From NCBI RefSeq assembly GCF_001636315.1, contig NZ_KV440949.1, positions 4,086,973-4,150,972 of the forward strand: DNA of 64,000 nucleotides, in the 5' to 3' direction. Source of the stretch: Neobacillus mesonae. GTDB lineage: Bacteria; Bacillota; Bacilli; Bacillales; Cytobacillaceae. Below, in pieces: positions 49,955 through 59,337 of this stretch (position 1 is its first letter; each line of letters starts with the position of its first letter). The position numbers were made by a program, and so were the translations under genes. The notes beneath the pieces are model-generated. The model was not told where the DNA came from and searched no databases. It worked only from the letters and a program-made list of their open reading frames with translations.

Positions 49955-50629
49955 ATGACGCAAAATATTGCCGGAATGATTGACCATACATTATTAAAAG
50001 CTGATGCGACGAAGGAGCAAATCGTTAAATTAGTCAAAGAAGCAAAGGAATATTCTTTTGCGTCCGTTTGTATTAACCCAACATGGGTAAAAACGGCTGC
50101 AGAGCTGCTCGCGGATGCCCCTGAGGTAAAGGTATGCACGGTAATCGGTTTTCCCCTTGGGGCAACAACACCGGAAACAAAGGCATTTGAAACGAAGAAT
50201 GCCATTGAAAATGGTGCGACTGAAGTAGATATGGTTATTAACATCGGTGCATTAAAGGACAAGCAGGATGATCTTGTAGAGGATGATATTCGCAGCGTTG
50301 TTGAAGCGGCAAAAGGAAAGGCATTAGTAAAAGTCATTATCGAAACCTGCCTCTTAACCGATGAAGAAAAGATAAGAGCATGCGAGCTTTCTGTTAAAGC
50401 AGGTGCAGATTTTGTGAAAACGTCAACCGGCTTTTCAACCGGCGGTGCAACTGCCAGTGATATCAGCTTGATGCGTAAAACTGTCGGACCGGAAATCGGG
50501 GTAAAAGCATCCGGCGGTGTTCGCAGCCGTGAAGATGCATTGGCAATGATTGAGGCCGGGGCAACCCGGATTGGAGCAAGCTCAGGTGTAGCTATTTGTA
50601 ATGGTGAGGTTTCCAATAGTAATTACTAA
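49955..50629 (+). CDS. deoC: Deoxyribose-phosphate aldolase
   Basis: The 224-residue class I aldolase cleaves 2-deoxyribose 5-phosphate to glyceraldehyde 3-phosphate and acetaldehyde. The Schiff-base lysine is in [15 protein letters not shown] (about Lys154), with partner motifs [23 protein letters not shown] and [10 protein letters not shown]. Length is standard. GGAGG precedes ATG 49955. The usual partners (pdp, nupC, deoR) are not adjacent, so it stands alone before a terminator shared with the convergent pit gene. Confidence 0.96.
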   Translation: MTQNIAGMIDHTLLKADATKEQIVKLVKEAKEYSFASVCINPTWVKTAAELLADAPEVKVCTVIGFPLGATTPETKAFETKNAIENGATEVDMVINIGALKDKQDDLVEDDIRSVVEAAKGKALVKVIIETCLLTDEEKIRACELSVKAGADFVKTSTGFSTGGATASDISLMRKTVGPEIGVKASGGVRSREDALAMIEAGATRIGASSGVAICNGEVSNSNY

Positions 50630-50644
50630 TCAAAAACAACAAAT

Positions 50645-50683
50645 AAAAACCAGGGACTGTATTCGTTATCCCTGGTTTTTTAT
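50645..50683. terminator. Bidirectional terminator
   Basis: AAAAACCAGGGA pairs with TCCCTGGTTTTT, followed by T, between convergent deoC and pit. Confidence 0.9.
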
Positions 50684-50685
50684 TA

Positions 50686-51687
50686 TTAAAAGAAAAGCTG
50701 TAAAACGAAATAGGATATTGCTGCTATTAAAGCAGTGATGGGCAGTGTTATTACCCATGTAATCAGCATACGCTGGGCTGTATCCCACTTAACACCTTTA
50801 AGACGGTGGGAAGCCCCAACCCCCATGATACCTGATGAAATAACATGTGTTGTACTTACAGGCAAATGGATGTACGTAGCTCCAAAAATAATTGCTGCAC
50901 CAGTTAAATCAGCTGCAACACCGTTTACTGGACGAATCTTCATAATTTTTCCGCCGACCGTTTTAATGATTTTCCAGCCCCCGATAGAAGTTCCAAGTCC
51001 CATTGCAAGCGCACAGGAGAATTGAACCCAGAACGGCACGTCGGCATCATGCGGGAGATATTGGTTGGCGATAAGTGCCAAAGTAATAATCCCCATCGAC
51101 TTTTGGGCATCATTTGTCCCGTGAGAATATGATTGTAGAGCAGCCGTTGCAATTTGAATGTAACGGAAATTTCGGTTTGTTTTAGCAAGATTAAAATTCT
51201 TAAAAACGACTTTGAAAATACTGTAAAGGATATAACCGACTACAAAAGCTAAAATTGGTGAGAGAATAAGTGCTTCGAGAATCTTAATAAATCCACCGTA
51301 ATTAAGGACATTTAATCCTTCAGCAGCAATTGCAGCCCCGGCAATTGATCCAATTAGTGCATGGGAAGAACTGCTCGGTATACCGTAGTACCAGGTGAGT
51401 AAATTCCAGGCAATGGCTGCAATCAATGCAGCTAAAATGACAATAGAACCGTGTTCAAGTTTAAATGGATCAACAATATCTTTTGAAATGGTTTTGGCAA
51501 CCCCGGTAAACGTTAATGCACCGACAAAGTTCATCGTTGCTGCTAACATAATTGCCTGTCTAGGTCTCAATGCTTTTGTTGAAACAGAGGTTGCAATCGC
51601 ATTTGCTGTATCATGGAATCCATTAATAAAGTCAAATGCAAGAGCACCAATTACGATTAATATGGTTAAAATCAATAATACGCTCAT
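50686..51687 (-). CDS. pit: Low-affinity inorganic phosphate transporter Pit
   Basis: The 333-residue membrane protein has about ten helices and the two PiT-family signatures: GFHDTANAIATSVSTKAL in the first half and SYSHGTNDAQKSMGII in the second, plus GSIVILAALIAAIAWNLLTWYYGIPSSSSHAL and HLPVSTTHVISSGIMG. It moves phosphate, probably as a metal-phosphate complex, with protons. It follows a DUF47 gene by 11 bp, the pair being conserved in Bacillus (ykaA-pit). Confidence 0.94.
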   Translation of the reverse strand: MSVLLILTILIVIGALAFDFINGFHDTANAIATSVSTKALRPRQAIMLAATMNFVGALTFTGVAKTISKDIVDPFKLEHGSIVILAALIAAIAWNLLTWYYGIPSSSSHALIGSIAGAAIAAEGLNVLNYGGFIKILEALILSPILAFVVGYILYSIFKVVFKNFNLAKTNRNFRYIQIATAALQSYSHGTNDAQKSMGIITLALIANQYLPHDADVPFWVQFSCALAMGLGTSIGGWKIIKTVGGKIMKIRPVNGVAADLTGAAIIFGATYIHLPVSTTHVISSGIMGVGASHRLKGVKWDTAQRMLITWVITLPITALIAAISYFVLQLFF

Positions 51688-51698
51688 AAATAAGCTCC

Positions 51699-52313
51699 TT
51701 ATGCATTTTTCATGATAATGGACTCAAGAGTGTTGGCAACTGTCTGACAGCTATCAGCAATCTCCTCAAGATTTTCATAAATTTCTTTATACTGAATAAT
51801 GCGGATCGGATCTTTTTCAATGTTAAATAAATTTTTAATGGACTGTCTTAAAATATTATCACACTGGGATTCGTAATCCTTAATTTTAATGGCATGCTCC
51901 CTTAAAGGCGGTAGCTTTTTCTTTGATAACAATTCGATTGCTTTATCAATTTCTAGGACGCTTTTATGAATGGCGTCAACGAACTTTTTCATAAAATCAT
52001 CCGCATTTGTAATGGAATACATTTCGAACAGTGCTGCTGTCGCTTCCAAACCATCAATAACATCATCCATTGTCATGGCAAGCGCAAGGATGTCTTCTCG
52101 TTCAATTGGGGTAATAAAAGTGTCGTTAAGTTCTTTAATTATTTCGTGAACAAAGGTATCGCCCTTTGATTCATATTCCTTCATTTTCTCTGAGAAAATT
52201 TTTAAATCGCTGACGTTTTTTAATTCATAATCAGTAAAAAATTGGGAGCCTTCTTTTAAATTCGCAGAAATGCTATTGAGCAAATTGTAAAATTTATCGT
52301 GTTTTTTTGCCAT
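51699..52313 (-). CDS. DUF47 family PhoU-like accessory protein of Pit
   Basis: The 204-residue all-helical protein belongs to DUF47 (YkaA in B. subtilis), a PhoU-like family found directly beside Pit transporters and thought to modulate them. The acidic helices with ESKGDTFVHEIIKELNDTFITPIEREDILALAMTMDDVIDGLE carry the metal-cluster type E/D-x-x-x-D motifs. The start ATG 52313 has GGAGG upstream; the open frame to 52328 would overlap it. It is the first gene of the pit operon. Confidence 0.92.
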   Translation of the reverse strand: MAKKHDKFYNLLNSISANLKEGSQFFTDYELKNVSDLKIFSEKMKEYESKGDTFVHEIIKELNDTFITPIEREDILALAMTMDDVIDGLEATAALFEMYSITNADDFMKKFVDAIHKSVLEIDKAIELLSKKKLPPLREHAIKIKDYESQCDNILRQSIKNLFNIEKDPIRIIQYKEIYENLEEIADSCQTVANTLESIIMKNA

Positions 52314-52328
52314 TTTAGGGACCTCCAT

Positions 52329-52644
52329 CTATCGAATAAATAATGCCGAATCAACTTAACTATTTTATCGAATAATTGTCGAAAAATGAAACAATTCTTA
52401 ACGAAATTTACAAAAACTTAACATTAGAATTTTCTGAAAAATGGTTTCACTTAACTATTATGTTACTTTTTCCAGAATTTATTTTCTTTATGTATGCAAT
52501 ATTTTAGTTGGACTGTGAGTATATAAAAGAAATTAGGGTAATTTAAAAGGTATAGACGAGGAGTAATTTTACTTCATTGTCTTAGGATTGCTCAGACGCT
52601 TATCGAGTAAGTGAAATACCGAAAACTGAAAAGGAGTGTTCTAC
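52329..52644. promoter_or_regulatory. 316-bp divergent control region between the pit operon and a GlsB-family gene
   Basis: AT-rich. At 52398-52423 TTAACG, TTACAA and TTAACA are spaced about 10 bp apart, resembling PhoP-box repeats (TTWAYA), with a further TTAACT at 52451. A single Spo0A-like TGTCGAA occurs at 52377-52383. The GlsB gene has AAAGGAG just before its start. No RNA gene or further ORF was found. Confidence 0.35.
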
Positions 52645-52899
52645 ATGAGCTTTATTTGGTCATTAATTGTCGGCGGAGTAATCGGATGGTTAGCAGGTCT
52701 AATCGCTGGAAGAAATATTCCTGGGGGCATTATTGGTAATATCATTGCAGGGTTTGTAGGTGCGTGGCTGGGAACAGCTGTTTTAGGAAATTGGGGACCG
52801 CATGTTGCTGATTTTGCGATTATCCCTGCCATCATTGGTGCAGCCGTACTGGTACTCCTGTTAAGCTTCATTATGAGAGCCTTCAGGAAAGCAGACTAA
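52645..52899 (+). CDS. GlsB/YeaQ/YmgE family small membrane protein
   Basis: The 84-residue protein has three glycine-rich helices with the family blocks GGVIGWLAGLIAGRNIPGGIIGNIIAGFVGAWLG. Such proteins are often induced by general stress and sit in the cytoplasmic membrane; molecular function is unknown. ATG 52645 is chosen because AAAGGAG lies upstream at good spacing; GTG 52636 in frame would be too close. Monocistronic, with a terminator shared with the convergent pseudouridine synthase gene. Confidence 0.88.
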   Translation: MSFIWSLIVGGVIGWLAGLIAGRNIPGGIIGNIIAGFVGAWLGTAVLGNWGPHVADFAIIPAIIGAAVLVLLLSFIMRAFRKAD

Positions 52900-52916
52900 C
52901 AGCATAAAAATGGATT

Positions 52917-52947
52917 AAAAAGCCTCCCCAGACGGGAGGCTTTTTAT
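52917..52947. terminator. Bidirectional terminator
   Basis: AAAAAGCCTCCC pairs with GGGAGGCTTTTT around CAGAC, between convergent genes. Confidence 0.92.
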
Positions 52948-53858
52948 AGTAAGTGCATGTCGATTTGTTTGAAGATTTCTGGTTTGTCCCTAAATGGAGC
53001 TATACATTCGATTTTTTCCTGTGTAAATGGATGATGAAATTCAAGCTTAATTGCATGCAGGGCTTGTCTATTGACAATCGGTTTTCCGCCGTAAAGGGTA
53101 TCGCCTGACAAAGGATGGCCAATTGAGTCTAGATGAACGCGAATCTGGTGAGTTCTGCCGGTCTCAAGCCAGCATTTGACGTATGACACATTTCTTTGTT
53201 TATCTTCTTTGATCACCTGATAATGGGTAATGGCGGGCTGTCCAGAAGAAGACACCCTTCGTTTCGTTGGATGATGACGATCCCTTCCAATCGGTGCATC
53301 AATAACTCCTGTTTTTTTTCGTAATAACCCTTCCGCCATTGCCAAATAGGTTCGTTTAATTTCCCGCTTAATGAGCTTTCTATCAAGGATTGCTCCAGCA
53401 AGTGCGTGCTTAGCAAATAAAATCGCTCCGGACGTATCACGGTCTAATCGATGGATTTGCCTCACGTTTCTTATTTCACCATTTGCAAGCATATGGAATT
53501 GTACCGCATTGATTAGTGTATTTTCTTCATCTCTATTGTCATTAGGATGTGTTTTCATGAATGGGGGTTTATTAACTACAATTAAATGGTCATCTTCATA
53601 AAGCACTTCAATTTCATGATAATAAGATGTTACTTGGATTTCTTCCTCGTTGAATACTCTGACCTGCAGCCTGGAGCCTGCAGAAAGGGGAGTATTCCAA
53701 TTAATAGCATGGCCATTTACTTGTACGCTATCTTCCATTCTGAACGAATGAGTCAGTTTTTTGGAAGATTCCCATTCCTTACGAAAAAGCTCATCAATTG
53801 TAATCCCTGCCCACTCTTTAGGGATAATTAATTGAAACCAATCTCCTAAACGTTGCAT
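52944..53858 (-). CDS. yhcT: RluD-type pseudouridine synthase, YhcT homologue
   Basis: The 304-residue enzyme has an S4-like N-terminal domain and the RluA/RluD catalytic domain: VVNKPPFMKTHP, then QIHRLDRDTSGAILFAK with the catalytic Asp, and GRTHQIRVHLDSIGHPLSGDTLYGG. It isomerises uridine in rRNA or tRNA; the target site is not predictable. The divergent neighbour is a YhcU homologue, as in B. subtilis, which supports the YhcT assignment over other RluD paralogues. The start ATG 53858 has AAAGGAGAA upstream; the frame is open to 53879. Confidence 0.88.
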   Translation of the reverse strand: MQRLGDWFQLIIPKEWAGITIDELFRKEWESSKKLTHSFRMEDSVQVNGHAINWNTPLSAGSRLQVRVFNEEEIQVTSYYHEIEVLYEDDHLIVVNKPPFMKTHPNDNRDEENTLINAVQFHMLANGEIRNVRQIHRLDRDTSGAILFAKHALAGAILDRKLIKREIKRTYLAMAEGLLRKKTGVIDAPIGRDRHHPTKRRVSSSGQPAITHYQVIKEDKQRNVSYVKCWLETGRTHQIRVHLDSIGHPLSGDTLYGGKPIVNRQALHAIKLEFHHPFTQEKIECIAPFRDKPEIFKQIDMHLL

Positions 53859-53967
53859 AACTTCTCCTTTGCATACCACTAATTACCACCGTTATGGCAA
53901 ACTTTATTATGTTATTCTTATCATATATTTAATGAGTGAAAAAAGCGATGGCAAGGGTGGGTTTTAC

Positions 53968-54366
53968 GTGAAAATAGTTTTTGCCTCGACACCAAGTCAA
54001 GAGCAAGAAATCTGTGAACTAATCGGACATATTTATTCAAATATTTTTCCACTTTATTTTACTGATGATGAGATTTCACAGTTTGAACAATTAAAAGTAT
54101 TGCATATTTCCAAAAAGCAGTTTGATGAGATCGGTACATTAAAGGATGCCTTTCAGGTGATGACAAGTATCCAAACAGTCATTTCAATTCTTGAGTCAAC
54201 AGAGCTTAATGAACAGTATGCCGACTTATTTAATAAAAATGCGGCTAATCTTAATGAACTTGGTTTGTTTTTTCCTTTTGAATTTGAGCAGTTTGAAAAT
54301 GCTAAAACGATGAAACCAATGATGTTAAGTATATATTCAAAAGCAGACAATGAACTGCTCATCTAG
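53968..54366 (+). CDS. yhcU: YhcU/DUF5365 family protein
   Basis: The 132-residue acidic protein matches YhcU (DUF5365): KIVFASTPSQEQEICELIGHIYSNIFPLYF at the start and helical remainder ending KPMMLSIYSKADNELLI. Function unknown; it is conserved next to yhcT in Bacillus. The start GTG 53968 is preceded by AAGGGTGGG; the open frame extends upstream to 53869 across the promoter region of the divergent yhcT, without a ribosome binding site, so it is not used. Confidence 0.8.
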   Translation: MKIVFASTPSQEQEICELIGHIYSNIFPLYFTDDEISQFEQLKVLHISKKQFDEIGTLKDAFQVMTSIQTVISILESTELNEQYADLFNKNAANLNELGLFFPFEFEQFENAKTMKPMMLSIYSKADNELLI

Positions 54367-54399
54367 AAAAAGCCTTTTAATGAGGCTTTTTCTTTTTTG
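54365..54399 (+). terminator. Rho-independent terminator
   Basis: AGAAAAAGCCT pairs with AGGCTTTTTCT around TTTAATG, followed by T, at the yhcU stop. Confidence 0.9.
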
Positions 54400-54541
54400 A
54401 TTTTTTGGTAAAATGATTATGGTGATTGAACGATTGGATATTCGCAGAAAATGTCGGTTTATTTCAGGCAAGTTTTAAAGGAGTTAACCAATACAACTTA
54501 GAAAGTATAGTATAGTCTTAATAACTGGAGGGAATGTTGTA

Positions 54542-56275
54542 ATGGATTGGAAAGCGGCAGCTAGAAGCTGGATGGATTTTGAAGGATTAGATGCTGAATT
54601 AAAACAGCAACTGGATCAATTAAAGGATAATGAAAAACATCTAGAAGAAGCTTTTTATAAAAATTTAGAATTTGGTACTGGAGGCATGCGCGGAGAAATA
54701 GGTGTCGGAACCAACCGTATGAATCTCTATACGGTCCGTAAGGCGTCTGCAGGACTCGCAGCATACATAGAACAATTTGGTCAGGAAGCTAAGAAGCAAG
54801 GTGTTGTGATTGCTTATGATTCACGTCATAAATCCCCGGAATTTGCAATCGAGGCGGCAAAGACATTAGCTTCCAAAGGAATTCAAACATACGTATTCGA
54901 TGAACTTAGACCGACGCCGGAACTGTCTTTTGCCTTAAGGCATCTAAAGGCCTTTTCAGGGATTGTTGTCACCGCCAGCCATAATCCGCCTGAATATAAC
55001 GGCTATAAAGTATATGGTTCTGATGGAGGGCAATTGCCTCCTAAAGAAGCGGACGAACTGATTGTTAAGGTCAATGAAATCAAGAATGAGCTATTAATCG
55101 AAGTTGAAAGTGAAGAGAAATTACGCTCTTTAGGGCTGATAAAAACGATTGGGCGAGAAATCGATGAGGTCTATATTAACAAACTCAAAAACATTTCAGA
55201 AAATCCAAGCCTTGCTAAAGAATCGGATATTAAGATTGTTTTCACCCCATTACACGGAACCGCCAATAAGCCTGTCCGTGCCGCACTAGCAGCGCTAGGA
55301 TATAAAAATGTTACGGTCGTCAAAGAGCAGGAACTTCCGGATGCGAATTTTTCTACGGTAAAAAGTCCAAATCCAGAAGAGCATGCAGCTTTTGAATTAG
55401 CCATCCGCGACGGGAAAATGGCAGGAGCGGATTTGTTAATTGCTACTGATCCGGATGCTGACCGTTTGGGAATTGCCGTTAAGAATCATGAAGGGGAATA
55501 TGTTGTTCTTACAGGCAACCAAACCGGAGCCTTGCTTCTTGATTATTTGCTTACACAGAAAAAGGAAAAAGGGACCCTGCCCGAAAATGGGGTTGTTTTA
55601 AAAACAATTGTAACATCTGAGCTAGGAAGAATGATTGCCTCCGCTTATCAACTAGAAACAGTCGATGTATTAACCGGCTTTAAATTTATTGCAGAAAAAA
55701 TAAAGCAATATGAGACAACCGGTGACCATACATTCTTATTTGGATACGAAGAATCCTATGGATATTTAATTGGGGATTTTGCCCGTGATAAGGATGCGGT
55801 TCAAGCGGCGTTGTTAGCTGTTGAGGTTTGTGCGTATTATAAAAAGCAAGGCATGTCCCTTTATGACGGACTAGTGAAGGTTTTCGAAAAATACGGCTTT
55901 TATCAAGAAGGCCTGCGTTCCTTAACACTTAAGGGGAAAGAAGGAGCGGAAAAGATTCAGCGTATTTTGGCCTCTTTCCGCAGTGAGCCGTTAACTGGTT
56001 TAGGGACCGTGAAAACCGTCGTAACTGAAGATTACTTAACGGGGAAACGAATTACAAGCCAGGGAGAAGAAACTATCCAATTACCTAAATCCAATGTCCT
56101 TAAGTATTCCTTTGAGGATGGTTCGTGGGTTTGCTTAAGGCCGTCAGGGACAGAGCCAAAAGTGAAATTCTATTTTGGCGTGAATAGTGACAGCCTAGAA
56201 AAGAGTAAATCCAAACTTCAAGAAATTGAAAAGGATTTTATGGCATTAGTCCAACAAAAAATGGAAATAGTGTAA
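54542..56275 (+). CDS. pgcA: Alpha-phosphoglucomutase PgcA
   Basis: The 577-residue phospho-sugar mutase interconverts glucose 1- and 6-phosphate, feeding UDP-glucose for glucolipids and teichoic acids. The four domains show the usual motifs: phosphoserine loop [15 protein letters not shown], metal loop [10 protein letters not shown], sugar-binding loop [11 protein letters not shown], and phosphate-binding [31 protein letters not shown] at the N-terminus is typical of the Gram-positive PgcA (YhxB). GGAGGG precedes ATG 54542. Monocistronic. Confidence 0.95.
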   Translation: MDWKAAARSWMDFEGLDAELKQQLDQLKDNEKHLEEAFYKNLEFGTGGMRGEIGVGTNRMNLYTVRKASAGLAAYIEQFGQEAKKQGVVIAYDSRHKSPEFAIEAAKTLASKGIQTYVFDELRPTPELSFALRHLKAFSGIVVTASHNPPEYNGYKVYGSDGGQLPPKEADELIVKVNEIKNELLIEVESEEKLRSLGLIKTIGREIDEVYINKLKNISENPSLAKESDIKIVFTPLHGTANKPVRAALAALGYKNVTVVKEQELPDANFSTVKSPNPEEHAAFELAIRDGKMAGADLLIATDPDADRLGIAVKNHEGEYVVLTGNQTGALLLDYLLTQKKEKGTLPENGVVLKTIVTSELGRMIASAYQLETVDVLTGFKFIAEKIKQYETTGDHTFLFGYEESYGYLIGDFARDKDAVQAALLAVEVCAYYKKQGMSLYDGLVKVFEKYGFYQEGLRSLTLKGKEGAEKIQRILASFRSEPLTGLGTVKTVVTEDYLTGKRITSQGEETIQLPKSNVLKYSFEDGSWVCLRPSGTEPKVKFYFGVNSDSLEKSKSKLQEIEKDFMALVQQKMEIV

Positions 56276-56284
56276 AACATAAAA

Positions 56285-56316
56285 GAAGCACGGCATACAG
56301 AAGCCGTGCTTTTTTG
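56285..56316 (+). terminator. Rho-independent terminator
   Basis: GAAGCACGGC pairs with GCCGTGCTTT around ATACAGAA, followed by T, after pgcA. Confidence 0.92.
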
Positions 56317-56377
56317 GTGGAATTCTTTGGTCCGGTTAAGTAAATGTTTTTCATAAATAATGTATTCACTTGTGTTT

Positions 56378-56632
56378 TCAGGAAAGACTATACATCGGAA
56401 TCTCATTTATTTCCTCTTCAACCGTCTCGTTCGCATGGTCGATGTAGCGAAGCAGACTATAGAGTTTTCTTTCAATGATAGTGTAATCACGTTCAAAATT
56501 GTAGGCGTGCAGGAAATGTTCAATCTTTTTAGAAAGAAAATGGTCGGTTGTTCGTACCATCAAAATTAACAAATTGTCCCATTCAGAGCGGTGCGTATAA
56601 AATAAAGCACGGTCGTAATCCATTTTATTCAT
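56378..56632 (-). CDS. yhdB: YhdB-like small protein
   Basis: The 84-residue protein resembles YhdB of B. subtilis: DYDRALFYTHRSEWDNLLILMVRTTDHFLSKKIEHFLHAYNFE at the start and an acidic end after LLRYIDHAN. No membrane segment or known motif. B. subtilis yhdB lies close to spoVR, and the spoVR homologue is 1.3 kb away here, so the neighbourhood is partly conserved. AAGGAGGAG precedes ATG 56632. Function unknown. Confidence 0.75.
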   Translation of the reverse strand: MNKMDYDRALFYTHRSEWDNLLILMVRTTDHFLSKKIEHFLHAYNFERDYTIIERKLYSLLRYIDHANETVEEEINEIPMYSLS

Positions 56633-56768
56633 TTAATCGCTCCTCCTTATTAGGAGTTGAGTTTATTGTATGACATTTTAATAAGAACACACGCAGAAAA
56701 TGTTGGACAGTCAATATTAATGCGGTTTTCAACATTTTCCTGTATATTTTTTAATCCAGTGAGGGTTT

Positions 56769-57752
56769 ATGGCGAAATATTTATTTTTATTTTTGATATC
56801 ATTTATTGTATTTGAAAATTTTGCATTTGCTAATTTGGTGGAAACAAATAAACCATATACATATGAACAATTAAATGAAGACTTAGCAAAGATTCAACAT
56901 AATTTTGGGAAGGTTATTGAAGTCCGGTCCATTGGAAAGTCAGAGTTTGGCAGGGAGATTTGGGGTGTTAAGCTTGGAAAAGGGGAAAAGACGGTTTTGT
57001 TAGTTGGTTCCCATCATGGACGTGAGTGGATGACCACAATGCTGTTGATGAAAATGCTTGAAACATATGCTGGAGCTTATGATAAAAAGGACAAATTGGG
57101 TTTGGAATCGACACAAATTTTAAACGAAGTATCAATTTGGTTTGTGCCAATGCTGAACCCAGATGGTGTTTCAATCCAGCAGCAAGGGCTGAAGTCCGTT
57201 TCTGCTGTGCATCAAAAACGGCTGTTGGACATGAATGAAGGGATCATGAATTTTAAACGATGGAAGGCGAATGGGAACGGGGTGGATTTAAATAGGCAGT
57301 ATCCAGCGGATTGGGAAAAGCTTTCACAAACCCCACCTGGCCCTTATTATAAAGCCTTTAAAGGGAAGTCTCCGCTAGAAGCTGCGGAGGTTCAGGTCTT
57401 AACTAAGTTTGTGAAGGAGACCGATCCAGCCATTGCCGCAGCTTACCATTCAGCTGGCAGAGAAATTTATTGGAATTATAAAAATGGAAAATATTTTCTT
57501 CGAGATTATTTACTGGCCAGAAAAATGGCTAAACTGACTGATTACAAGCTGGCAAAACCGGAAAAGGATGCAACAGGCGGGGGTTTTACAGATTGGTTTA
57601 TAACTGCTTACCGAAGGCCGGCACTGACGATTGAAATTAGTTATCTGGTCGGAGAAACAAACCCGCCTTTATCTGTGTTTAAAACAGAGTGGAAAAGGAA
57701 TAAATATGTGGGACTAAAGCTTGCTGAAGAAGCGAAAAAAATAAAGAATTAA
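56769..57752 (+). CDS. Secreted M14-family zinc carboxypeptidase
   Basis: The 327-residue protein has a signal peptide (LFLFLISFIVFENFAFA) and an M14 metallocarboxypeptidase domain. Zinc ligands are His83 and Glu86 in SHHGREW and the later His in AAYHSAGREIYW; VDLNRQYPADW is the usual Asn-Arg substrate site and LTIEISY contains the catalytic Glu. Bacillus relatives cleave gamma-D-Glu-containing peptidoglycan peptides (as YqgT) or proteins; which applies here is uncertain. The start ATG has GTGAGGG upstream. Confidence 0.9.
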   Translation: MAKYLFLFLISFIVFENFAFANLVETNKPYTYEQLNEDLAKIQHNFGKVIEVRSIGKSEFGREIWGVKLGKGEKTVLLVGSHHGREWMTTMLLMKMLETYAGAYDKKDKLGLESTQILNEVSIWFVPMLNPDGVSIQQQGLKSVSAVHQKRLLDMNEGIMNFKRWKANGNGVDLNRQYPADWEKLSQTPPGPYYKAFKGKSPLEAAEVQVLTKFVKETDPAIAAAYHSAGREIYWNYKNGKYFLRDYLLARKMAKLTDYKLAKPEKDATGGGFTDWFITAYRRPALTIEISYLVGETNPPLSVFKTEWKRNKYVGLKLAEEAKKIKN

Positions 57753-57829
57753 CAACATGATGTTGCCTATTTGTTAAATCAATCTAATTTAAAAGGTGAT
57801 TTGTACTCACCATTTACTGATTTTACTTT

Positions 57830-57858
57830 TCATCATTCGTGCTTTTCCTTCATACATT
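57830..57858 (+). promoter_or_regulatory. Candidate sigma-E promoter of spoVR
   Basis: TCATCATT (57830-57837), 13 bp and CATACATT (57851-57858) match the sigma-E pattern, the -10 at 7 of 8 positions. It lies 29 bp before the spoVR start. In B. subtilis spoVR is transcribed by sigma-E. Confidence 0.6.
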
Positions 57859-57886
57859 GAGTTAAGAGGAAAAGGGGGGAGAAGCT

Positions 57887-59299
57887 ATGAATGAAGCAGA
57901 TCGTAAGGCACTTGAATACGCCATTAGCGAGATAACTGAAATCGCAACCGATTTTGGACTGGATTTTTATCCAATGCGCTATGAAATCTGTCCGGCTGAA
58001 ATTATTTATACTTTTGGTGCTTATGGGATGCCTACCCGATTTTCGCATTGGAGCTTCGGGAAGCAGTTCCATAAAATGAAACTTCATTATGATCTTGGCC
58101 TAAGTAAAATATATGAATTGGTGATTAATTCTGACCCATGCTATGCCTTCTTATTGGACTCAAATACATTAATCCAAAACAAATTGATTGTTGCCCATGT
58201 ACTGGCTCATTGTGATTTCTTTAAAAACAATGTCCGCTTTCAAAATACGAAGCGGGATATGGTAGAAAGCATGGCTGCAACAGCTGACAGGATTCATCAA
58301 TACGAAGTTCAATATGGCAAAAAGGAAGTGGAATCCTTCCTTGATGCGATTCTGGCAATTGATGAACATATAGATCCGTCCCTTATGAGGCCAAAGCTTG
58401 CTTGGTCGATGGAGGATGATGGGGATGAAGATGATGATCAGCGTTCGCCCACACCGTATGACGATTTATGGAACTTGGACGTAAAGGATAAAAACATCCT
58501 AAAACAGACTCGGAAGAAGAAATTTCCGCCCAAACCAGAAAAGGATATCCTTTTATTTATTGAATCTTATAGCAGGGAGCTTGAGGATTGGCAGCGCGAT
58601 ATCCTAACAATGATGCGTGAAGAAATGCTTTATTTTTGGCCGCAGCTGGAAACGAAAATCATGAACGAAGGCTGGGCTTCATACTGGCATCAAAGAATAT
58701 TACGGGAAATGAATTTGACCAGCGGGGAAGCCATTGAATTTGCCAAGTTAAATGCCGGTGTCGTACAGCCATCCAAAACGGGAATTAACCCTTATTATCT
58801 TGGATTGAAAATTTTTGAAGATATTGAGGAACGTTATAATAATCCTTCTGAAGAAATGAAAAAACGCGGCGTCGAACCCAACTCTGGAAGGGAAAGAATA
58901 TTTGAAGTTCGGGAGATTGAATCAGATATTTCCTTCCTCAGAAATTATTTAACTAAAGACCTTGTTTTTAGAGAGGATATGTACCTTTTCCAAAAACAGG
59001 GGAGAGATTATAAGATTGTTGATAAAGATTGGAAGCATATCCGCGATCAATTAGTAAATATGAGGGTAAACGGCGGATTCCCGTATATAACGGTGAATGA
59101 CGGCGACTACATGAAAAATGGCGAGCTTTATTTAAAGCATTGGTATGAAGGGATAGAACTGGATGTAAAATACCTTGAGAAAGTATTGCCCTATATCCAT
59201 CAGCTTTGGGGCAGAACAGTTCATATGGAAACCATCATTGAAGAGAGAACAATGTTATTTTCATATGATGGGAAGGGTGTTCATCGAAAATATCTATAA
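57887..59299 (+). CDS. spoVR: Spore cortex protein SpoVR
   Basis: The 470-residue protein matches SpoVR/YcgB. Conserved parts include [46 protein letters not shown] and [18 protein letters not shown]. It is needed for normal spore cortex formation in B. subtilis; the biochemical role is unknown. In other bacteria it is cotranscribed with prkA and the yhbH homologue, which are at 17.8-21.2 kb here. ATG 57887 follows AAGGGGGGAG. A good sigma-E-like promoter and a terminator frame it as a single-gene unit. Confidence 0.95.
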   Translation: MNEADRKALEYAISEITEIATDFGLDFYPMRYEICPAEIIYTFGAYGMPTRFSHWSFGKQFHKMKLHYDLGLSKIYELVINSDPCYAFLLDSNTLIQNKLIVAHVLAHCDFFKNNVRFQNTKRDMVESMAATADRIHQYEVQYGKKEVESFLDAILAIDEHIDPSLMRPKLAWSMEDDGDEDDDQRSPTPYDDLWNLDVKDKNILKQTRKKKFPPKPEKDILLFIESYSRELEDWQRDILTMMREEMLYFWPQLETKIMNEGWASYWHQRILREMNLTSGEAIEFAKLNAGVVQPSKTGINPYYLGLKIFEDIEERYNNPSEEMKKRGVEPNSGRERIFEVREIESDISFLRNYLTKDLVFREDMYLFQKQGRDYKIVDKDWKHIRDQLVNMRVNGGFPYITVNDGDYMKNGELYLKHWYEGIELDVKYLEKVLPYIHQLWGRTVHMETIIEERTMLFSYDGKGVHRKYL

Positions 59300-59305
59300 G
59301 AATAA

Positions 59306-59337
59306 AAAGGGCAGCCCCCAGAGCTGCCTTTTTTAAT
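59306..59337. terminator. Terminator between convergent genes
   Basis: AAAAAGGGCAGC pairs with GCTGCCTTTTTT (one G-T pair) after spoVR. Confidence 0.9.

Noticed and set aside
49951..50616. Long open frame on the minus strand (about 221 codons) opposite deoC
   Set aside because: It mirrors deoC exactly, has Ser/Ala/Thr-rich low-information composition and no ribosome binding site; deoC is certain on the plus strand.
52377..52383. Spo0A box upstream of the pit operon
   Set aside because: A single 7-base match is expected several times by chance in 64 kb and has no partner or suitable promoter next to it.
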